DNA from: Pseudomonadota bacterium
GTDB taxonomy: Bacteria > Desulfobacterota > Desulfobulbia > Desulfobulbales > JAGXFP01
Direction of reading: 5' to 3'
Length of the DNA stretch: 64,000 bases
NCBI GenBank assembly: GCA_018814305.1
Contig: JAHJAA010000045.1
Span: forward strand, 138,346 to 202,345
The position numbers and the translations under genes are program-made. Numbering within the stretch: the first letter of the stretch is position 1; every line of letters begins with the position of its first letter. The notes beneath the pieces are model-generated. The model worked only from the letters and a program-made list of their open reading frames with translations, was not told the DNA's origin and did not search any database. Shown here in pieces: positions 1-8,068 of the stretch.

Positions 1-459
1 CTGCTCATGGGTTGGTTTATAGCGGATCGCCTGGTCAAAGGCATTGATAGCCTTTTGGGGTTCTTTATTCCGACGATACATTACCCCGAGATCCGTCCAG
101 ACATCGGGTTGATCGACGATTATTGCCAATGATTTTTCGTAGGCATTAATCGCCTTTACAAAGATATTGTTATCAAAATACACATGCCCAAGCTGGGTCC
201 ACGCATCGCTATTCTGTGGGTTATCGGCAACCTGCTGCTCCAAAGCAAGAATCTGAGCGGCTTGATCAGAACTCAAACCACCTCCCTGCCCCACCGGAGC
301 ACCTTGTTGGGACTGCCTGACATTGGGGGACGATCCTTGAGTTGATTGATAACTGCTGAAAACGACCCCAATTAAAAAACCTGCGATCAGGGCGATTAAG
401 GCAACAATAACCACAAACTCCTTTTTCACCATTCCTGACACATTCATCTTGTCTTCCAT
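1..459 (-). CDS. Membrane-anchored tetratricopeptide repeat protein (3' part outside window)
   Basis: The frame is open from the ATG at 459 to the left edge (153 codons) and continues outside. An AGGAGT ribosome-binding site lies about 9 bases upstream. The protein has a short charged N-terminus, one membrane segment at about residues 13-35, a Gly/Gln/Ser-rich linker, and from about residue 80 at least two TPR units of the type DAWTQLGHVYF...AINAYEKSL and DVWTDLGVMYR...AINAFDQAI. It is probably an inner-membrane scaffold facing the periplasm or cytoplasm. TPR repeats show protein binding only, so no specific role is assigned. A shorter open frame at 266-478 on the same strand is out of phase and is not a gene. 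Confidence 0.8.
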   Translation of the reverse strand, partial: MEDKMNVSGMVKKEFVVIVALIALIAGFLIGVVFSSYQSTQGSSPNVRQSQQGAPVGQGGGLSSDQAAQILALEQQVADNPQNSDAWTQLGHVYFDNNIFVKAINAYEKSLAIIVDQPDVWTDLGVMYRRNKEPQKAINAFDQAIRYKPTHEQ

Positions 460-680
460 TTTCTGATACTCCTTTCATGTACCATTTATCGAGGATAATA
501 AAACCTTAGTGGCAAATTAATACAGGCAAAAATGATCGAAATAATCCTATCATTAAGGGGCTAACGAAGCAAGAATAAGGTAAATAATGAGAAGAATGCA
601 ATTTTCATCAAAAGAAAGGGCATTCCGACTCGTATTATATCGATCCTGGAATCAAGATTTCCCCTAAATTTTTTCTGAAT

Positions 681-706
681 AAAAACCAGGTTTGACAATC
701 CTGGTT
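681..706 (-). terminator. Intrinsic terminator of the menaquinone operon
   Basis: On the minus strand AACCAGG and CCTGGTT form a 7 bp stem around a 9-base loop, followed directly by a T-rich tail (GGTTTTTATTC). It lies about 87 bases after the stop of the prenyltransferase gene. I see nothing else convincing in the remaining intergenic sequence at 460-680 and 707-792. Confidence 0.6.
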
Positions 707-792
707 CGAATATCCGTTTAGGTTTGAATCCCAAACTTCAACAGAGGCACCATCACTATCGCCTGCAAGATATAACATCCAAGAGACCTCTC

Positions 793-1647
793 TCATAAAA
801 ACATCAAGTCAAGCCAGGTTGCCCCAAATAACGTCAAACTTATCAGACCATTCAAGGTGAAAAATGACATCTTGATCCTGGAAAGGTCACGGGGGGTGAC
901 GATGAAATGTTGGTAAAAGAGAGCTCCGGCCGTGATTGCAACACCAATGAAATATATACCATGAAGTCCGGTTATAAAGCCGGTTGCTGTAAATAAACCG
1001 AAGGCAACTAAATGAAAAATTACTGCCAACCGGAAAGCCCTTTCCCTCCCGAATCTCGATGGCAGCGAAAAAAGTCCTGCCTCACGATCAAAATCCGTAT
1101 CAAGACAGGCATAGACCATATCAAAACCGGCTACCCAGAAGAGCACTCCAGCCGATAAAGCCCATGGAAAACCCCTTAAAGAACCAGTAACTGCAACCCA
1201 CCCACCCAATGGAGAAAAGGCCAAGGCCACTCCTAGCACGACATGACATAGCCAGGTGAATCGTTTAGTCAATGAATAGAGGAATGTGAGGGCCAGCGCA
1301 AACGGTGAGATCATCAAGGTCAATTGATTCAGCATGGCGCAGGCCCCAAAAAAAACCACTGCGGCCACTACCACCATCACCCAAGCCTCGCCAAGTTTGA
1401 CGTCACCGGCTGGGATTGCCCGTTGTGCCGTCCGAGGATTATCCCGATCAAACTTCCAGTCGGCAATTCGATTAAACCCCATGGCACTTGTCCGGGCTCC
1501 TGCCATGGCAAGAATCACCCAGAGGAACACCAGCGGATCAGGAATACCACCGGCGGCAAGAAAGGCTCCCATCAAGGCAAAAGGCAAGGCAAAGACGGTA
1601 TGCTTGAACTTGATCATCTCAAGCAGGATAGTAATTTTTTGAATCAT
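793..1647 (-). CDS. mqnP: UbiA-family polyprenyltransferase of menaquinone synthesis
   Basis: Integral-membrane prenyltransferase of 284 residues. The aspartate-rich motif N59-x3-D63-x3-D67 (NRIADWKFDRDNPRT) binds Mg-prenyl diphosphate, and a second motif (DTDFDREAGLFSLP) lies near residue 185. About eight hydrophobic segments follow the UbiA pattern. In a futalosine operon the expected substrate is 1,4-dihydroxy-6-naphthoate, prenylated at the membrane; that assignment comes from context, since UbiA homologues with other aromatic acceptors look alike. The start at 1647 is preferred over an upstream GTG at 1665 because its ATG overlaps the ubiX stop as ATGA and has GGAGGG upstream. Last gene of the operon. 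Confidence 0.88.
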   Translation of the reverse strand: MIQKITILLEMIKFKHTVFALPFALMGAFLAAGGIPDPLVFLWVILAMAGARTSAMGFNRIADWKFDRDNPRTAQRAIPAGDVKLGEAWVMVVVAAVVFFGACAMLNQLTLMISPFALALTFLYSLTKRFTWLCHVVLGVALAFSPLGGWVAVTGSLRGFPWALSAGVLFWVAGFDMVYACLDTDFDREAGLFSLPSRFGRERAFRLAVIFHLVAFGLFTATGFITGLHGIYFIGVAITAGALFYQHFIVTPRDLSRIKMSFFTLNGLISLTLFGATWLDLMFL

Positions 1648-2216
1648 TGATCCAACCCTCCCCACCGGGGAGAATCAACAGCGGTCTCTACTCTCAAGAG
1701 ATCAGCCAATCGACTGCAGAAATGCGTGGCGAGATCAATGAGCGATTTTGGGTGATGGTAAAAGGACGGTACCGGCGGACAGATCGTCGCCCCAGCGTCA
1801 TGAACAGTGAGCATGTTTCTAAGATGTGTCCTGTTCAAAGGGGTTTCACGAACCGCCAGAAGGAGTGGTCGCCGTTCTTTAAGAGTCACATCAGCGGCCC
1901 GATGAATAAGATTAACGGAAATCCCTCCCGCCACCGCCGCCAGAGTCCCCATGCTGCAGGGGAGAATGACCATTCCATCATAACGGGCCGAACCACTGGC
2001 CATGGGCGCGGTAAAATCATGAACATCAAACCAGCGATCTGCACGATTTTTCAGTTCAGCAAAACTAATCCCTTCCTCTATATCCATGACCTTGACCCCC
2101 GCATCGGAAATCAGACCATGGACTTCAACCTCGGCCTCAGCCATGATTTTTAAAAATTCAAGGGCCAAAAGAGAGCCACTTGCCCCGGTAATCGCCAGTA
2201 TTATCCGTTTTTTCAT
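1644..2216 (-). CDS. ubiX: UbiX-like flavin prenyltransferase
   Basis: Flavoprotein of 190 residues, the usual UbiX length. It has the N-terminal phosphate-binding ITGASGS (residues 10-15), APMASGSARYDGMVILPCSM in the middle, and RETPL and PPVPSFYHHP near the C-terminus, all typical of the family. UbiX makes prenylated FMN, the cofactor of UbiD-type decarboxylases. In the futalosine pathway such decarboxylases remove the carboxylate of prenylated dihydroxynaphthoate. No UbiD-like gene is in this window, so the partner must lie elsewhere. It overlaps ubiE by 4 bases and mqnP by an ATGA junction, which suggests translational coupling. Confidence 0.92.
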   Translation of the reverse strand: MKKRIILAITGASGSLLALEFLKIMAEAEVEVHGLISDAGVKVMDIEEGISFAELKNRADRWFDVHDFTAPMASGSARYDGMVILPCSMGTLAAVAGGISVNLIHRAADVTLKERRPLLLAVRETPLNRTHLRNMLTVHDAGATICPPVPSFYHHPKSLIDLATHFCSRLADLLRVETAVDSPRWGGLDQ

Positions 2217-2923
2217 TCCTTAATCCCGACATAGATGGTCACAATTCCGAAGGTCAACGGAAACCGTTCGGTCCGGTTAAACCCTGCCTGTCGCATCATA
2301 ACCAGCAACTCTTCGGGTTCATAAAACTGAGCAATGGAACTGGCCAGATATTCATAGGCTTCTGGATCACCAGACACAACTCCGGCCAATTTTGGCAGAA
2401 TCCGATTAAGATAAAACAGATAGATCGGTTTGATAATCGGATTTCGGGGGCAGGAAAACTCCAAAATGAGCAACTTTCCACCTGATTTTAAGACCCGATA
2501 CATCTCGTTAAGTCCCTCTTGAGTCCGAGACAAATTTCTGACCCCAAAGGCAACTGTAATCCCCCAGAAACTCCCATCCAGAGCCGGAATTTTTTCACCA
2601 TCACCGCATACTGGGAGTATCCGCTCCCGACGATTATCAAGGGGCAAGAAACGGGTTCCAGCTCGAAGCATATCTTCACAAAAATCAATAGCGACCACTT
2701 GCCGACCAGGGGCCTGCCGGGTCAGTTCCAAGGAGAGCGGCAGGGTCCCAGCGCAAAGATCGAGGACTCTTCCATCCGGAAATTCCCGGAGCATCCGGGT
2801 TGTCACCCAGCGCCAATACCGATCGATATGCATGCTGAGCACGGAATTTAAGAAATCATATTTCCCGCTGATCGCAGAAAACTTCTCTCTTACAAATTTT
2901 TTTTTTTCGTCAGGATTGTTCAT
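2213..2923 (-). CDS. ubiE: Demethylmenaquinone methyltransferase (UbiE/MenG family)
   Basis: Class I SAM-dependent C-methyltransferase of about 236 residues that performs the final ring methylation of menaquinone. The SAM motif is VLDLCAGTLPL (about residues 53-63), and the UbiE signatures KYDFLNSVLS near the N-terminus and VAFGVRNLSR in the middle are present. The start is taken at the ATG at 2923; a TTG at 2929 is also possible and neither has a strong ribosome-binding site. Oddity: codons just after the start contain an uninterrupted run of 11 A (2897-2907, read as T on the plus strand) encoding KKK, which is prone to slippage. Confidence 0.93.
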   Translation of the reverse strand: MNNPDEKKKFVREKFSAISGKYDFLNSVLSMHIDRYWRWVTTRMLREFPDGRVLDLCAGTLPLSLELTRQAPGRQVVAIDFCEDMLRAGTRFLPLDNRRERILPVCGDGEKIPALDGSFWGITVAFGVRNLSRTQEGLNEMYRVLKSGGKLLILEFSCPRNPIIKPIYLFYLNRILPKLAGVVSGDPEAYEYLASSIAQFYEPEELLVMMRQAGFNRTERFPLTFGIVTIYVGIKE

Positions 2924-2945
2924 ATTCAAACCATGTTGTCGGCCT

Positions 2946-3791
2946 TCAGCCGCATATTTTCAGGGGCAAGGCTGATGGTGCGCCCTCCCCTCTTTGAATA
3001 AGGAAGGTGAAATAACGCTCCAAGGCCTTTCGTTTAGTTTCGTCTAAATCATACTCAAGTCCTTGAAGATATCGTAAACAAATATCGCTATTCATTGGAA
3101 TTCGTGGTGCCACCTGTTTACTGATCGAAACCAGTTCAGCTTTTCCTTCGCGAACACATCGAAGAAGTTCATGGTGGATTTGAACCACCGTATCAGGAGA
3201 CTTCCGACAGAATTCCTCACGAACCGCCCAAATCGCGAAAACAAAGGGTAACCCGGTCTGTTCCTGCCATAGATGCCCTAAATCGTAACGGTACGGATAG
3301 CGCTTCTCAGAGGAAAGCCGCAGAGCTTCATCTCCAATAGAAACGACCCCAGCACTCTCAGCAACCCCAGCCATAAAATACTTAGGATCATCCTGATAGA
3401 ATGGTTTTATCCCATTAAAATCCTCTAGTAAAATCTTAACCAATGAGTTCGAGGTCTGGGACTGAGGACTCAACCGGATGAAACGTTCGGACAGTTGATC
3501 GAATGGCACCTGAGAAAAAAGAAAAACACTTCCGACCGAACCGGTAGCTGAAATTGAAAGATCGTCGAGAATCCGATAGGTATCAGGATGGGCGGCATAT
3601 TCATGGGCCGAGATAAATCCAAGATCTAATTCTCCTTTAAAAAGCAGCCGATTCAATACGGCAGGAGTATCCTCAACAACCCTCCAATTCGGTTGTTTTA
3701 CTGTCCTTCGCCAAACTTCATAGAGTGGGGCGGTATTGATAAAGTTAACCATACCGATCCTGGCAATTTCTCGATGCGTCTCCCCAGTCAC
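2946..3791 (-). CDS. mqnA: Chorismate dehydratase MqnA
   Basis: First enzyme of the futalosine pathway: it dehydrates chorismate to 3-enolpyruvoyl-benzoate. The protein has the periplasmic-binding-like MqnA fold, with RIGMVNFINTAPLYEVW at the N-terminus, DLGFISAHEYA and SVGSVFLFSQ in the first half, and DLGHLWQEQTGLPFVFAIW further on. The GTG at 3791 is chosen because GGTGGAG lies 8 bases upstream; another GTG at 3809 overlaps the upstream gene. It is paired with the downstream enzymes of the pathway in the same operon, 2 bases after the deaminase gene. Confidence 0.93.
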   Translation of the reverse strand: MTGETHREIARIGMVNFINTAPLYEVWRRTVKQPNWRVVEDTPAVLNRLLFKGELDLGFISAHEYAAHPDTYRILDDLSISATGSVGSVFLFSQVPFDQLSERFIRLSPQSQTSNSLVKILLEDFNGIKPFYQDDPKYFMAGVAESAGVVSIGDEALRLSSEKRYPYRYDLGHLWQEQTGLPFVFAIWAVREEFCRKSPDTVVQIHHELLRCVREGKAELVSISKQVAPRIPMNSDICLRYLQGLEYDLDETKRKALERYFTFLIQRGEGAPSALPLKICG

Positions 3792-3793
3792 AG

Positions 3794-5032
3794 TCAAATC
3801 TCCACCCACTCACACTTTATTTCAAGCCCTGAGCCGACCAGCCAGGAATAGACCGATTCTTCATCGCCGCCTTTCGGCATATCCCCTCTTACCGCGAGGA
3901 AATTGGCCGATAATCCAGGAGCTATAGAGCCAATCTGATCTTCAAGCCCCATTATTCGAGCACCATTAAGGGTGCTCATCCTGACAATGGCCCGGGGGTC
4001 AAGGCCGGGATGGTCCTCGGCCAGAATCTGCATTTCACACCAGAGATTAAGCTGGGGATTGCTGGCCAGACTGTCGGTACCCAGTACCACGGTCAATCCA
4101 CGATCAATCATCCTTGCCACTGGAGCAATACCAACATCAAGGAAACGATTGGACCCAGGACAAACACAAACCGGGGTCTGACGGGTAGACAACAGATCAA
4201 AATCACCATCGGTCAAATGAATCCCATGAACACAAAGTGTCCGGTCATCAAGAATTCCCAGGTCATCAAGATGAGCGACAGGGCTCTTCCCTGAGACGAT
4301 AAAAGTGTCATCCCAAATCTGCCGCTCCTCAAGAAAATTCCGAAAAGGACCTTGACCAGTAGCGAGAAATTCAATCTCATCCATGGATTCGGCCACATGG
4401 AGGGGAAAGAGCTGGCCAAAATTTCTGGAGCGATCCTTAAGGAAGCGAAGCAGCTTCGGGCCGGTGGAGTACAAGGCATGACCGGTACAGGCATGGTCAG
4501 TATCCAATTGGGTTATCCGCTCCTTGATCAACCCAGCGGTTGCATCAACCAGCCCGAGGAATTCCTGAAAAAAATGGACTGCAATTTTAAAATCTTTTCC
4601 GATGTCGCGACTTTCCGCACGATTACCAATATCAACCAACCCTCGGCAGCCACTTCCGTAGAGGTTGGCCAGGGCTTGCCAGGCCGCCATGGTGATTTCT
4701 TCCGGGTCAGTAATGGTCTCCCTGTTTTTGAGAAGTTCCCGAATCCAGCCGGTTATCCCACCATGAACGGGGCGCTGTTGACCAAGGTTGGCCAGGCAAG
4801 AAAGTTCCAGATGGCTATGGCAATTGACCATGGCCGGCATGAGCAGCGCGTCGGTATGCTCAACCAGCACCGCATCACTGTGCCGTAGTAACCGACTATA
4901 GGGACCAACCTCACGGATCACCCCGTCTTCGGTCAACACAGCCCCATCAAAGAGCATTGTAGGGAGAACCGAATCAGGTGACATGGTCAACACATAGGCT
5001 GCCTGATGAAGATAGCGTCGCGGTTCAATCAT
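3794..5032 (-). CDS. mqnX: Amidohydrolase, probable aminofutalosine deaminase (MqnX type)
   Basis: Zinc or iron amidohydrolase of the TRZ/ATZ/cytosine-deaminase superfamily, 412 residues. Metal ligands are visible as CHSH (H72, H74), HVAES near 214, CVHGIH near 265 and GTDSLASNP near 319. Placed between mqnC and mqnA, it most likely deaminates 6-amino-6-deoxyfutalosine to futalosine, the branch that then needs futalosine hydrolase (mqnB is at 41245-41895). The ATG overlaps the mqnC stop as ATGA. Sequence alone cannot exclude another deaminated purine substrate, but the context is strong. Confidence 0.85.
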   Translation of the reverse strand: MIEPRRYLHQAAYVLTMSPDSVLPTMLFDGAVLTEDGVIREVGPYSRLLRHSDAVLVEHTDALLMPAMVNCHSHLELSCLANLGQQRPVHGGITGWIRELLKNRETITDPEEITMAAWQALANLYGSGCRGLVDIGNRAESRDIGKDFKIAVHFFQEFLGLVDATAGLIKERITQLDTDHACTGHALYSTGPKLLRFLKDRSRNFGQLFPLHVAESMDEIEFLATGQGPFRNFLEERQIWDDTFIVSGKSPVAHLDDLGILDDRTLCVHGIHLTDGDFDLLSTRQTPVCVCPGSNRFLDVGIAPVARMIDRGLTVVLGTDSLASNPQLNLWCEMQILAEDHPGLDPRAIVRMSTLNGARIMGLEDQIGSIAPGLSANFLAVRGDMPKGGDEESVYSWLVGSGLEIKCEWVEI

Positions 5033-6114
5033 GGGGTTCGTTCAACCAGGGTATAATCCATAATCCGTTGTCGTGGCTCAAAACCAGCGCTGGTCACCAG
5101 ATGACGAATCTCCTGTTCAGACAGACGGAATTCAACTCCGGCCGCCGCCACCACATTTTCTTCAATCATGGTGCTACCGAAATCATTGGCCCCGAAAAAA
5201 AGTGATACCTGCGCAATTTTAGGGCCCTGGGTAACCCATGAGGCCTGAATATTGGCAATATTATCGAGGTATATCCGTGACAAGGCCACCATCTTCAGAT
5301 ACTCCATCCCGGTGGCGGTGGGCAAATGGGATAGGACCGTGTTGGTAGGCTGGAAGGGCCAGGGGATAAAGGCAGTAAATCCTTTGGTCGTATCCTGCAG
5401 TGAGCGGATCCGTTCAAGATGCTCAAACCGTTCAGCCATGGTTTCAATATGTCCGAACATCATGGTGGCGGTGGTTCGCATACCCAGGCCATGGGCCTCA
5501 GCCATTACCTCTAACCATTGGTCGGCACTGCATTTCCGGGGGGCGGTTTCCTGACGCACCCGATCGGAGAGAATCTCGGCGCCCCCCCCAGGGATGGAAT
5601 CAAGTCCTGCCTGGATCAATCGCTCAAGAACTGCCCTGATCGAAAGCCGGGAGAGTTGGGCAAAATGACAGATTTCAGGAGGAGAAAAACCATGGATATG
5701 GATGGCGAAATTCTTAATAAACCGCAGCATCTCCTCATAGTATTCCAAGGATAAATCCGGATGAAGGCCGCCCTGGAGTAGCACCTGGGTGCCGCCCAGG
5801 GCCTTGGTCTCTTCAATTTTCTTCCCCAATTCTTCCAAGCTCAGGAGTGAACCGGCCGGATCCTCCGGCGCTTTAAAAAAAGCACAGAACTTACAGGCTG
5901 AAATACAGATATCGGTGTAATTGATATTCCGATCAATCACATAGGTGATCACCGGTTCCGGGTGAAGCCTGCGCTTAATCCCATCGGCCAGAAACCCCAG
6001 TTGATAGAGATCAGCCTGCTCGGCGAGGAGCACCCCCTCCTCTGGGGTGATCCGCTTCCCCGCCTCAATTTTTTCAATAATCCCAGTCAACATTGCCTGT
6101 CTCGTCAAAATCAT
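5029..6114 (-). CDS. mqnC: Cyclic dehypoxanthinyl futalosine synthase MqnC
   Basis: Radical SAM enzyme of 361 residues with the cluster motif C70-x3-C74-x2-C77 (CISACKFCAFF) after INYTDI, then GGGAEILSDRVR and TTATMMFGHIET. These are MqnC hallmarks. It cyclises dehypoxanthine futalosine to the spiro product that MqnD converts to dihydroxynaphthoate. It is a paralogue of the neighbouring MqnE; the pair is told apart by GGGAEIL here versus GGGAEVF in MqnE. The start is given at the ATG at 6114, but a TTG two codons in has better spacing from GGGGAG. Confidence 0.94.
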   Translation of the reverse strand: MILTRQAMLTGIIEKIEAGKRITPEEGVLLAEQADLYQLGFLADGIKRRLHPEPVITYVIDRNINYTDICISACKFCAFFKAPEDPAGSLLSLEELGKKIEETKALGGTQVLLQGGLHPDLSLEYYEEMLRFIKNFAIHIHGFSPPEICHFAQLSRLSIRAVLERLIQAGLDSIPGGGAEILSDRVRQETAPRKCSADQWLEVMAEAHGLGMRTTATMMFGHIETMAERFEHLERIRSLQDTTKGFTAFIPWPFQPTNTVLSHLPTATGMEYLKMVALSRIYLDNIANIQASWVTQGPKIAQVSLFFGANDFGSTMIEENVVAAAGVEFRLSEQEIRHLVTSAGFEPRQRIMDYTLVERTP

Positions 6115-6135
6115 CTCCCCATCAATCGGCTAGAT

Positions 6136-7230
6136 TCAATACTCCCGGAGAACATTATACAAAGTATCCCGCTCCACCGGTTGTCGTCCGGCTTCTCGAA
6201 TAATCCGCAACAGCTGATCACGGCTCATGGCCTGATCGGTATCGGCCCCGGCCATATGAGTGATGATCTCTTCTTTGACCGTGCCATCCACGTCATCCGC
6301 CCCAAAGGAGAGGGCAATCTGAGTCAACTTCGGCCCGATCATAATCCAGTAAGCCTTGATATGGGTGAAATTATCGAGGAAGCACCGGGCCACAGCAATG
6401 TTCTTCAAATCATCGATTCCGGTGGTCCGTGACAAGTCATGAAGTTCGGTGTTCCGGGGATGGAAGGCCAGGGGAATATAGGTGAGGAACCCGCCGGTTT
6501 CATCTTGGGCCCGACGCAACATATCAAGATGCTCAATCCGTTCCTCAACGGATTCGATGTGTCCGTAGAGCATGGTGGCATTGCTTCTTATTCCCAGGCG
6601 ATGGGCATTCTGGGCTACGGCCAACCACCCTTCCCCAGAGAGTTTTTTCTCACAGGTCAGCTTGCGTATTCTCGGACTGAACACCTCAGCCCCACCGCCG
6701 GGGATAGAGCCTAATCCAGCTACGACGAGATCACGAAGGGTCTCGGTCAAACCCAGCCCGGAGATTTCGGCCAGGTGAGCAAGCTCTACACAGGTGAAGG
6801 CCTGGATATGGACCTCCGGTCGGACCTCCTTAATCCCCATGAGCATTTGCCGGTAGTAATAGTACGGCAGGTCCGGATGGATCCCGCCGACCAGATGAAT
6901 TTCGGTGATCGGCTCATCCAGGCGTTCCCTGACCTTTTCCTTAACATCCTCCACCGTCATTTCATATGCCTGGTCCGACTCCTTGGCCTTGCCAAAGGCG
7001 CAAAATTTGCAAAGATTCGTGCAGATATTCGAGTAATTTATATGCTGGTTATAGATGAAATAAGCACGATTACCGTTCAATCGCTCACGAACCAGGTTGG
7101 CCATATACCCAACGGCCAGAAGATCGGGGCTTTGGTAAAGCCTGATCCCGTCATCCACGGTAAGTCGGATACCTTGGTTGATCTTGACCAGGATATCAGC
7201 TAAACCCGCCTTGTTAATGTAATTTTCCAT
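6136..7230 (-). CDS. mqnE: Aminofutalosine synthase MqnE
   Basis: Radical SAM enzyme, 364 residues, with the cluster motif C70-x3-C74-x2-C77 (CTNLCKFCAFG), GGGAEVFSPRIRKLTC and SNATMLYGHIESVEER. MqnE adds a SAM-derived adenosyl radical to the MqnA product to form aminodeoxyfutalosine. The start at 7230 (MENYINK) is chosen because AAAGG lies about 7 bases upstream; the frame stays open to 7287 and touches the tetR stop. First enzyme gene of the operon, directly behind a TetR regulator. Confidence 0.94.
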   Translation of the reverse strand: MENYINKAGLADILVKINQGIRLTVDDGIRLYQSPDLLAVGYMANLVRERLNGNRAYFIYNQHINYSNICTNLCKFCAFGKAKESDQAYEMTVEDVKEKVRERLDEPITEIHLVGGIHPDLPYYYYRQMLMGIKEVRPEVHIQAFTCVELAHLAEISGLGLTETLRDLVVAGLGSIPGGGAEVFSPRIRKLTCEKKLSGEGWLAVAQNAHRLGIRSNATMLYGHIESVEERIEHLDMLRRAQDETGGFLTYIPLAFHPRNTELHDLSRTTGIDDLKNIAVARCFLDNFTHIKAYWIMIGPKLTQIALSFGADDVDGTVKEEIITHMAGADTDQAMSRDQLLRIIREAGRQPVERDTLYNVLREY

Positions 7231-7286
7231 ATCCATACCTTTGTCGATATTAAATATACAACCGGGACCGTTTGCCCCATGGACCA

Positions 7287-7943
7287 TTATATTCTGGTAG
7301 TACCGAGACCGACACGTAACACTCCGACCAGCTGATCAATAATCTGAGTGAGGCTGTCATCAGGATTATCGTTGCCAAACATCCCGCTAACACTGCCCCC
7401 CCGGCATTCTCGAAAAAATCGGTCCAGCAAAGCTTCAACCATAAAAAAGATCAACGCATTATTGACATCAGTGCGAATCAGCCCCGACGCCTTTCCCGAA
7501 TCAAGGAATGGCCTAAAATACTCCACCGAAAACAGGTGGAAGCGTTTTATAAGCATCTCGCGATGGGGGGTATCTTCTTCGGCAAGCACCCTGGAATAAA
7601 GCAGGAAGAAATCAGGATATTTCTTTAAAAAAAGATATCCTGAGTGGAGCACTCCGGAAACCTGATAAAAAAAATCACCTTTTGGATCACGGTCACTCCT
7701 GACCGTTTTTTTTACCAGTTCACTAAAGTGATCAAAAGCCGCAATAAACAATGCTTCTTTATTTGTAAAGTACTGATACAACGAACCCTTTGCAATACCA
7801 AGGCGTTGAACGATCCGATTGACACTTGCCCGCTGATATCCATACTCCCCGAATTCACAAACCGCCTCACGAATAATTCTCAGGCGTTTTTCTTCCGGCA
7901 GATTCAAAAAGGTATGACTGGGTTCGCAGATGTACTTTTCCAT
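7287..7943 (-). CDS. TetR/AcrR-family transcriptional regulator
   Basis: 218 residues. The N-terminal helix-turn-helix is typical of TetR: LRIIREAVCEFGEYGYQRAS followed by VNRIVQRLGIAKGSLYQYF and TNKEALF (about residues 20-66). The C-terminal ligand domain is not assignable. It sits at the head of the menaquinone operon and just after the olefin cluster. A near-palindrome (7947-7962) lies directly in front of its start codon, so autoregulation and control of mqnE onward are likely. The ligand is unknown; by analogy with FadR/FabR-type TetR proteins an acyl thioester is possible, but that is guesswork. Confidence 0.88.
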   Translation of the reverse strand: MEKYICEPSHTFLNLPEEKRLRIIREAVCEFGEYGYQRASVNRIVQRLGIAKGSLYQYFTNKEALFIAAFDHFSELVKKTVRSDRDPKGDFFYQVSGVLHSGYLFLKKYPDFFLLYSRVLAEEDTPHREMLIKRFHLFSVEYFRPFLDSGKASGLIRTDVNNALIFFMVEALLDRFFRECRGGSVSGMFGNDNPDDSLTQIIDQLVGVLRVGLGTTRI

Positions 7944-7946
7944 AGA

Positions 7947-7962
7947 GTGACCAGGTGGTCAC
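7947..7962. promoter_or_regulatory. Candidate TetR operator
   Basis: The 16-base element GTGACCAGGTGGTCAC has perfect arms GTGACC and GGTCAC around a 4-base centre. It ends 3 bases before the tetR start codon and would cover the leader and part of any promoter there. The best promoter match I see (TTGCAT, 17 bases, TAATGT on the minus strand) is weak and its -10 overlaps the palindrome. Confidence 0.55.
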
Positions 7963-8068
7963 ATTAAAAGAATCAGAATGAAAATGCAAGAAAGATAAAG
8001 AGGAAGATACGTTGCCCCATATAGCTCATAGGGTAAGCATGAGATAAAAACACTATGAAAGATAAAAA

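Noticed and set aside
266-478. 70-codon frame at the left edge
   Set aside because: It overlaps the TPR protein out of phase; the TPR frame has the ribosome-binding site and the domain.
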